Of a stretch of DNA of 13,129 nucleotides, positions 1-9,000 are shown in pieces (position 1 is the first letter of the stretch; each line of letters opens with the position of its first letter). The position numbers and the translations under genes were made by a program. Location: NCBI GenBank assembly GCA_002315475.1, contig DCGI01000107.1:1-13129 (forward strand), given 5' to 3'. The DNA is from Christensenella sp. UBA1782 (GTDB lineage Bacteria > Bacillota > Clostridia > Christensenellales > DTU072). A model generated the notes under the pieces. The model was not told the origin of the DNA, did not search any database, and saw nothing but the letters and a program-made list of their open reading frames with translations.

Positions 1-81
1 TACCTTTCCATTTATTATAAATCTCTAACGTACCGTTGTTCGTCGTCTTGCCGTTGGAGATTTATAATAAATGGAAAGGTA
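1..81. repeat. Terminal inverted repeat / probable fold-back junction
   Basis: Bases 1-30 pair with bases 52-81 as reverse complements with one mismatch (26 against 56), leaving a 21-base loop at 31-51. The outer 25 base pairs are perfect. Read on the minus strand, this segment gives SNGKTTNNGTLEIYNKWKG, which runs in frame into the downstream protein and has the same Asn-Gly-Thr-rich style. Read on the plus strand before position 57 it gives MFVVLPL, which fits nothing downstream, with an in-frame stop at 18-20. The natural reading is that the left end is an inverted copy of the true upstream coding sequence, joined at a near-identical 9-base stretch (cgtt[a/g]gaga). An assembly or amplification chimera is most likely; a genuine hairpin is less likely. 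Confidence 0.85.
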
Positions 82-3000
82 TCGGCAATAACGCCACCGT
101 TTCCGACAACGGCACCATGACGCTCGGCGGCACTGCCGACGTGAGTGTTTATAAGATAGATATGAACACGACCGCTTCTTTGACGGTCGGTTCCGGCACG
201 ACCGTGACGACGGAAACGATGACGACGGGTAGCAACGGTACGTTGACGATTAACGGTACTTTGCGTTTGACGAAGAGTGCGATTTCTTCCAATCCGCACA
301 TTTTGACGGGTACTATCCAAATCGGCGGGGTACTGGAAGCAAGCGGATACGTAAAGAACCAAGCTACGGTTACGGTATCGGGCACGATAGATACTCTTTA
401 TTTTGTCAACGAAGCCGACATCACCGTTACGACGGGTACGGCATCGTGGTATCAAGTCATCAACGGTGGCGATATTTTAGTCGATAAAAACGGCAGTATC
501 GTGGTGACCGATACGATATTGAACCAAGCCAAAGGTTCCTTTGTGTTGCTCTCCGAAGCAAGCGAAAACCGCATCGGTAAAGTCCTTTTGAATACAGTCA
601 GCAACGATAACGAGAACTATTGTTATGCCGTACTGCCCGAACAGGACGGTAACGGAGATCCGTATACGGTGGAATACAACTGTACGTTGCGGTACGTTGT
701 TTTGGAAGAAGAACCTGCCGATTGGACGACCGGATACGGAGCCTATTACGTGCGGAAGCATATTGATACCGTTGACGCTCCCACCTGGGCAACCCGTATG
801 TATTATCAAGAAGCTTATACCCTTTTGTATAAAGATCCCGAGCCTTCCGAATGGGGCGTTTCTTATCAAAAGTATTACAAGAAGGTGGGCGACGGTTATG
901 TACCGTTAACTCCTTCCGACGCTTGGGAGAACGGCGTGTATTACAGCAAGAGTTATGAACTTTTGATTGATAAACCCGAAGACTGGGAGACCGACTGGAC
1001 GGAGTATTATTATAAGGATACCTTCGAACGGGTGAGTGCCGAAACCGACTGGATCGGCGGAACCTTCTTTACCGACAGAAACGTCAAGAGCAAAGTACAG
1101 GTTACGTTGCAATCGGTTCCGCAAAGTCTGTATTTGTATTCTTTCTATGACGCGCGGGAAAAGATGACCGTCTTGACGGCAAATTGCAGCCGAATGGCAT
1201 ATTCCTATTCCGAATACAGCGTTTCGTACTCCTTTACGGCGACGGACGGTACCTATCAATGTACCGTTACCGAAAACGGCAAAAACGGATTGCATTGGAA
1301 CGTGGGCGACGTGTACGGCGCACACGACGTGTCCTATACGTCGGACGGTTCGGAATGGATCGGAACGCACTCGGGTATCTGCACGGTTTGTTCTACGCCT
1401 TTCATCGAACAGCATAGCTATACCGATGAAATCGTGATGACGAGTGTCGGCGGGAAAACCTTGTTGGCTCGTCAATGCACGCAATGCGGCGGTGCTTACA
1501 TGGTGTACGAATCGGAAGCTTTGGCGAAAGTCAGTGACTTGAAGAATTATGTGAAGGAAAGAACGGAAACCGCCGTCAGTTTAGGCAGTGCAAACAGTTG
1601 GGACGATAACTATTTGCTTGCGACGGGTATCCAACTCGTCGATACGATGACGGAAACGTTGCCGTCGGGTAGCGTAACTTATTATTTGATTCAGACGAAT
1701 TACGGAAACGGTTACGTTTTGGTACACTTCGACCATACTTCGCAAACGGTGGACGATAATAACGGTTTGACGCACGCCGTCGTTTGGGACGATATCTTCG
1801 TCGAAAAGCACGCAAAGCACAGTGTGGCGATTTCGGCAGAAAACGTCGTGCAAGTCAATGCAAAGCCTTCCGATTTCGCATCGAAATATAACAGTTCTTA
1901 TTATCTCCTTACGGGGAAGACGGCAAACGAGGATACCCGTTGGCACATCGCCGAAATCTATCTCGACGCCACCGATACCGTTCTTACGGCAAAGCCGAGC
2001 GACTGGGATACCAATTACGCTTCGTATTTCATCGCCACCGTCGAAAAGAACACGAGTAACGTTTGGGACGAGACCAAGACGTACTTTACCGGCGAGATAA
2101 CCAAATTGAATTCCAAACCGGAAGATTGGGACGATACGGGTGCATATTTGTACTATTACAGAAAATCCGGCAGCAACTATCAAAAGTTGTCGTCCAAAAC
2201 CACTTGGTCGAGTTTGTCCACGTACGGCTATATGAAGTATACCGAAGTGGCGAAATCGAACGTGCTTTGCGGCACTTGCAGCGTCTGTTCCTACGGTACG
2301 ACGAGCGATCCTCTCGTGTACAAGTATGACGCAAGCACCAAAGTTTCCGATATCGTCGGGTATTTGACGTTGGGTAGCTTTACCGGTATGTCGAGCACCT
2401 CTTCGGTATCCTCCAAAGTTAGCTCGTATAAGCAATATAACGGGTATTGTTTGATTCCCGTAGCGAACAAGAGTTCGGTCGAGTATTACGTTCTCGGCGA
2501 AAGCGCCGCGCATCAATACGCCTACGTCCATACCTCGTTGACGAGCAGACAGCATACCAAAGTTTGCGTCACCTGTTCGGCGGCTTCTACACAGGAAGAT
2601 CACGTACCCGACACGATGCCGGTGGGATTTGAAACCATGAACGTGCAGAAAAACGGCTTGCCCGTTTACGAAAACTTCCTCTGTACCACTTGTACCGTAT
2701 GTTCGGGTAAAATCATTTTCGTCAAGACCTTTACCGACGATATGACCTATCAAGAGATTTCCGACGCCCTCGAAACGTACGGCTATCGGTGCGATTATGC
2801 CGATATGACCGCTTTGGTACAACACGACGGCGGCAATATCTTTAAGGCAGGTAGCGATACCTACTATAAGATCAAGATTGTCAGCACGACGGACGCGACG
2901 AAGAAGGGGAATTTGTTGATTTCGATCGATCACAAGTGGATTCTTTCCGACAAGTGGAACTTGGATTATCATACCTTTGCTTGCGAAATGGACGATGCCG

Positions 3001-6000
3001 AAATACGCTGGATTGCGCACGATTGGACGGGTGCTTCGGTAGAAAGCGAAGCCGTGACCGTACAGTCGGTGACGTATAACGTACTCGGCAAGAGATGCGT
3101 GGACTGCGGAAACTTGGTTTATCTCTATCAAAACGCCGAACATACGATCACGTTATCGAATTTGGATACCCTTTTGTCGGCTTACGGATTGAGCGTGGTA
3201 TACGGCGGCGACAAGAAGACGACGAAACTTTGGTATTATATTTATCAAAATCGTTACAGAATACAGACTTGTGCGGCGCATATCGGGTTGAACGACGTCG
3301 AAAACGAATACTATCCCGTCAAGGTGAGCGGATACGGAGAAGGGGATTATTATATTCTCGTACACGTAAACGATTATACAATCAACTATCGAGAATACAG
3401 TAATACCGATGAAAAGTTTGCGAGGATGTTCTCGTATACGCATGAAGGAAGCTGCGAACATAATAACTGTATGGATATAGAATCGGCGCATACCCTTTCG
3501 ACGGTTATCGAAATCGACGAAGGCAATTATTCGGCGTATTTGCCGAGCGGAAACTATCTCGTTCGTACTTGTTCCGATTGCGGACAGAACGTTTTCGTAA
3601 CCTATCTCGCCAACGACAATACCACCTATCAAGACGTCGACGCTTACTTAGACGGCTTCGGGTACGAAACGATAGAAGGCGGTAGCGAAAATCGTGTCGC
3701 TTATTCGGTATTCCACGATAAGTCGGAGTATCCGAATCATATTCAAAACAATGACGCCTTTGCCGATTATTGGCTCTTACCGATTCAAAGTCAAGACGGC
3801 ACGAAGACGGCTTCCTTACTGATTCGTTTCCGCCACTCCTTCCGCGTGGAAACCGAGAACGGCGACAACGGCTACAACGATATCTATACCTGTACCGAAT
3901 GTGGCTATACCTATACCGAAAGACACTTGTACGAATTGACCGAAAAGTATCATCAAATCGAAGCCATCAACGAATTGACGGGTGAAGTAACGGTAGAAGA
4001 AAAAATATTGAATTCGACGGTTATTTTCGATCAAGAGGTCAAGAAAATTTCGGAAGATAAAACGTACACTTGGGTAGAAAAGAGCAACGTAATACCCGTT
4101 TACTTCTTCAACGCCGATACGACGCTGGACGACGTTACAGGGTTCTTTATCGGTGTCGATCAATGGGATCAAACGGCAGACTCTTATCTTGCTTCCGGTT
4201 ACGTTTGTTTGCCGTTTAACGAAAACGTTTCGGTCTTGGAAAGCGGTATCGAAAGAATCATTTACAAAGAAGAAGTATACTATTACATTCCTTTGTATCG
4301 GATGCAATTATCCAACGTCATCTTTGACGGCGGAGAAATATCCGATGCGACGATTATCAACAATTTGGAAGCTTCGCCATCGTTGTATCTATTGGCGAAA
4401 TTTGACAGTGCAGTGGACGATCAAGGCGTCTTCCGAGTCTACGATGAAGAAAATGACGGGTGGAAAACGTTAAAGAAAAATCAATATATCGACCAATACG
4501 GAGAGGGTTTACAAAGCGGACAACTGATGGTAGAGCATACTGCGTTTGCGTCTACAGCCGGCAAGGAGAATAAGGTGTTTGCGGCGGAGACCTGTGAAGC
4601 AGACGAAGAAGACGAAATCATCATATATCATATCCGTGAAAAGACGACTACTTCCGAACTGAATCAATACTTTATCAGCAAAAATGCCGATGCGGTATGG
4701 GCGGACGAAGAAAACGGTATTTTGACGGTCAACGGCTACATGACCTATTATGACGGAAAGATCGTCGATTTGTTGACGTACTATACGAACGTGGGGGATC
4801 TCACGGAATGGTATTATATTCCGATGTATTCTATTTTCGGACAAGTCAAGGTCAATGCGGACGGAACGTTTACACCATGTGTCTTTACACTCGGTAATAC
4901 CGAAGATACATACGACAGCGTTATTTCCTCTTATCCCGTATTCTACGTTTTGGCAAAGCTGGAAAAGACGCCGGTGGCGGAAGAAAATCGCTTCACCTTC
5001 GTATGCGGAGAATCGATAACGTTACCTCTGTATTCCGATTCCATCGCAACCTCGCCCATGCCTGCCGCCTCTCCGAAAGAGCAAACCACCCTTTCCATGG
5101 ACAATACCAAGGACGACATGATGGTTTTGTGTCAAATCCATTGTGACGTGTGTGTGGATTATAACGATCTCATCGTTACGATAAACGCAACGACTACCTT
5201 TGACGACATCACCCAATACTTCATGGGCGTCGATTATTGGGGAGAGGATCTCGGCGGTACCGGCGTGTCGGCACGCGGATTCTACTGCCATAGTCTGTTT
5301 AACGCAAGAAGCTGTATGTCGATTCAAAATTACGGTAATAAGATTGGCAGTGAACTCAAGACGTACACGAGAGAGGGAAAGACATACTATCTCTTGCCGA
5401 TGTATTCGTTTATGGCGACACTGCGCTTTGAAGCAGGCGAAATGGTCGGGTACGAATGGATAAGTAAGAGTATACAGCCGAGTTTCTACCTCTTGGCAGA
5501 GTATGACGAAACGGCTCAGAAAACCGTATCGTTCCAAACCGACTGCGGAAGACAATTATCGTTGTCGCCGTACGGTGTCCTCAATCCGTATATTAAGCTT
5601 TCGTCGGCGTCTACCACTACGGTAGAAATCGATTTGTTGACGGAGTACTGTGAAGACGTTCGGAAACCCGTCGTATTCCATTATAACGACGAGACGACGG
5701 TAGAACAGGTCTTAAAGTACTTTATCGGAGCTACCGAATTATCCTTATCGGAAGAATCCTTTGCCGTAGATATCGAGGATACGGAAAACGCAGACGGAAT
5801 ATGGTATCATGCCGAAGGGTATACCTTTATTCGCTCGGCAAGCACGTTGAAAAAATACCTCGATTTGCCGTTTGCTCGATACCTAGAAGAGATTAGTAGC
5901 AAATGGTGTTCCGAAATGAAGTCAAGAACGATTTCGGGCTATAACGATTCCGTCGTAAAAGTTCAATATGACGAGTGTAACCCGTTTGCCGTGATGGCGG

Positions 6001-9000
6001 GAGATTTCGGCGATATGGAAGAACTTTCCGGTCAAAACAAGGTCACCCCGACTGCGGTCGAAAATGCGATGAATTTGCTGAGTGGGAAAGCGGCGGAATG
6101 TTTGGAAAAAAGCAAGAGCGGAGGGGAAATCCCGAGCGTGTTCCAAATATCGACAGCGGGAACAGAACAGAAAAAAGCTTTCGACGATACATATAAGCAG
6201 GCAGTGGCGGCGTATATTCAAAATACAAAGCTTGCCATAGCCAGAGTGGATGAAACCGATCTTTGCGAAGAAGGTATGCTGATCGGTATCAATCAATCCT
6301 TTACGATAGGCTATACGGTTTCGGGCTCCGTAAATTATCAAGGGGTAGTAGCCAAGCTGTTTGGATTTAATACCGCTTCGGATTTCGTAAATTGTGCCCA
6401 AAGCCTCGCCGATAGTTTCTTGCAAGCAGATTTCGTCGCATTGGGTAATCCGCTCGCCTATGACGGTATCGCTACCCAAAACGGCACCTACGTGTTCCCG
6501 ATTGTCGTGCAAAACGAGTACACGCCCAGAGTTCTGACTTGTGTATTCTTGGATGCCAAAGGTCTCGTGTACGTTTGGATCAGCAATATTTCTTCGGCGA
6601 TGAAAGCGATACAGTACGATAGCGATCACTATACCGATGCCGTTATTATCAATAATTTGTATTGCAAAACGCTTCTGTTCGTAGAAGATACCTCTCTCGG
6701 GGATTTCGTCAATAAGAATAAGTATAACGGCGAAAGTTGTTATTTCGTACCGTTGTACGCCGTCGTCGACGCCAACCTGTATCTCATGGATAGAAAGATT
6801 GTCGCAGAATACAGCTCGCTCGGTGCTATGAAAACGAATATGCCGGCAATGTACTTTGTGGCACGCTACGATACTACGTTGTCAGACAGTAACGGCTATT
6901 TCTACTGTGACGAATACGATAAGTCCTGTGCCGGTACGGGGTATGCTTTCGGCAGCGATGCCGACGTAGGCATGAGCGACGCCGTCACCGTTTCGTCCAA
7001 AATCGGTAGCGACGTGACCGAAGTTACCGCCAAAAACGGCGACAAATACTACTTAATCAAGATGAGTAAAAGTACCGGCGAGTATTATACCGCACGCGGT
7101 AATTCCTTGACCGTAAAAGAAGGAATGGTCTATACGCAGGATTATGTGTATTTGATCGGTGTTTTGGATAATACCGCCACTCAAATGCAGTTCACCGTAA
7201 AATCCCTTTCCGAACAAGCGGTGGAAAGCGTGTACGATATAGCGGCGTTCGGACAAGAAGGAAAACATTTGGACAGTCAATCCTTCTTTGTGGGGAATGC
7301 GTATAGCGTTTCCGCCGCGATGAAGAACGTCATGATGGTTTCCGTCGAAGGGGAAAGCAAAGTCTTGTACTGCACCTTCAACGACGAAACGACTTTGGCG
7401 GAGATTTCTCGGTATTTTGTCGGATTGGAGCTTTGGTATGAAAACGATAATCCCAATATTCGTTCTTCCGTTGTTCGTCCCGTACAAGACGTGGATATGG
7501 GCAGACTCACAAAGACGTATCTGAACGAAGAGGTCTTTGCTTACGAACACGATATGGGTAGCTATACGACGTCTACCGAAGTGCTGTACCTTTACGATGA
7601 GGATACCCTTTGGAGTGATTTGAACCAAGCACTCGTAACCGCTCTTTCCAAGAATACCGAATACGACGTTCCCGTTTCGGCATCGGGCTTTTTGGCGGGT
7701 GGTATCTTCGGGCAAGGAAACATTCAGGATAACCTGTACGATTATCCGATCAGCGTTCGCGGCTCTCAAGAATATCTGTTGATTCCGTTGTATTCCTATC
7801 AAGGAACGGTCGTATTCACCGATGATTCCGTTTATGAAAACGAAGCGGGTACGGTCGGTTCGACGAAGCTTTGCTATTTGTTGGCAAGAAAGGTGGAAAC
7901 GGGTGGCAATACCTTCGTATTCTTGGAAAACGACGCAATGACGGGTGAGGAAACACTGTCACCGTTCGATATTACTACGATAGAATACGATAGCGTGAAG
8001 AAGCAGTATTTGTTCGTCAATAATTTGTTTACGTTACGCGACGATATCGGCGGACAGAAGAGTACCATGGTTTATCACTATACGGACAAGACGACCTTTG
8101 AAGAATTGAATCGCTTCCTCATCGGTGCAAAAACTTGGAATATGCTTGCCGAAAACGTATATCAGGCAGAAGGTTACATCGCAGGCGAAATCGATCGGAT
8201 GACCAATAGAATTTCTTCGAAGTATACGGCGACCGTCGGTGGTACTTCGTATACGTTGATTCCGTTGTATTCCTTCAAAGGAACCGTCAACACTGCGAGC
8301 GGAAAACTGAGCATAACCATTCGAGATTCTTTATCGACGGAAGCAGTCGGCTATCTTTTAGCGACACTCGATGCAAGCAAACATCTGAGCAGTGAAGGCG
8401 TTTTGTGTTCGCAAACGGGGACGTACTATTCGTATATCTCCAACGTTTGTCAAAAGAAGACGTTGGATTTCTCGGTCAAGGAAAATATTTCTTCCTTCGG
8501 ACACGTATTAAAAGCCGAGACGGCGACCGACCTCGACGTCTTCCGGTATACTTCGGAAATCACGTTGCGGGATATCAACCGTATGTTTATCGGTAAAGAT
8601 TACATGGTCATCACCGATTATGGGGAACATCAAGAGATGCTTCCGGACGAAGAGACGCAGATGATACTCGGTATCGAAACGCGCAGAACGGTACAAGTAA
8701 AAGGCTATATCGCCTTCGGCTCCTTGGATCCGAGCTTAAACTCCAAAACCATTTCGAGTCTCTCTTCGGAATTGGAGGAATATATCTATAAAGGTATCAC
8801 CTATAAGGTGGTTCCTCTCGTTGCCGTAGAAGGTACGGTCGTGATTGACGGTCGTGTCGAGGAGCTTTTCTATATGGATACGTCTCGATTCGTTTCGTAT
8901 GATTTGCATTATACGAACGTTCCGACCAAGTATTTGTTGATCGACGAAATTTCACCATTAACTCGCTGCTTTATCGGAGCAAGACATGAATACAGCTATC

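Noticed and set aside
1..81. Site-specific phase-variation inversion or a hairpin telomere
   Set aside because: A 21-base invertible core is very small, no recombinase gene is visible, and the coincidence with the left edge plus the near-matching join is better explained by a fold-back chimera. A true hairpin end cannot be fully excluded without reads.
625..909. Small plus-strand frame of 94 codons within the PxDW repeats
   Set aside because: It lies in another frame of a region whose main frame shows clear periodic protein repeats, and it has no start signal.
1581..3143. Long minus-strand open frame of 520 codons inside the giant gene
   Set aside because: It is entirely antisense to the repeat-bearing plus-strand frame, has no ribosome binding site or recognisable motif, and has the Arg/His/Ile-rich composition expected from the complement of this codon use.
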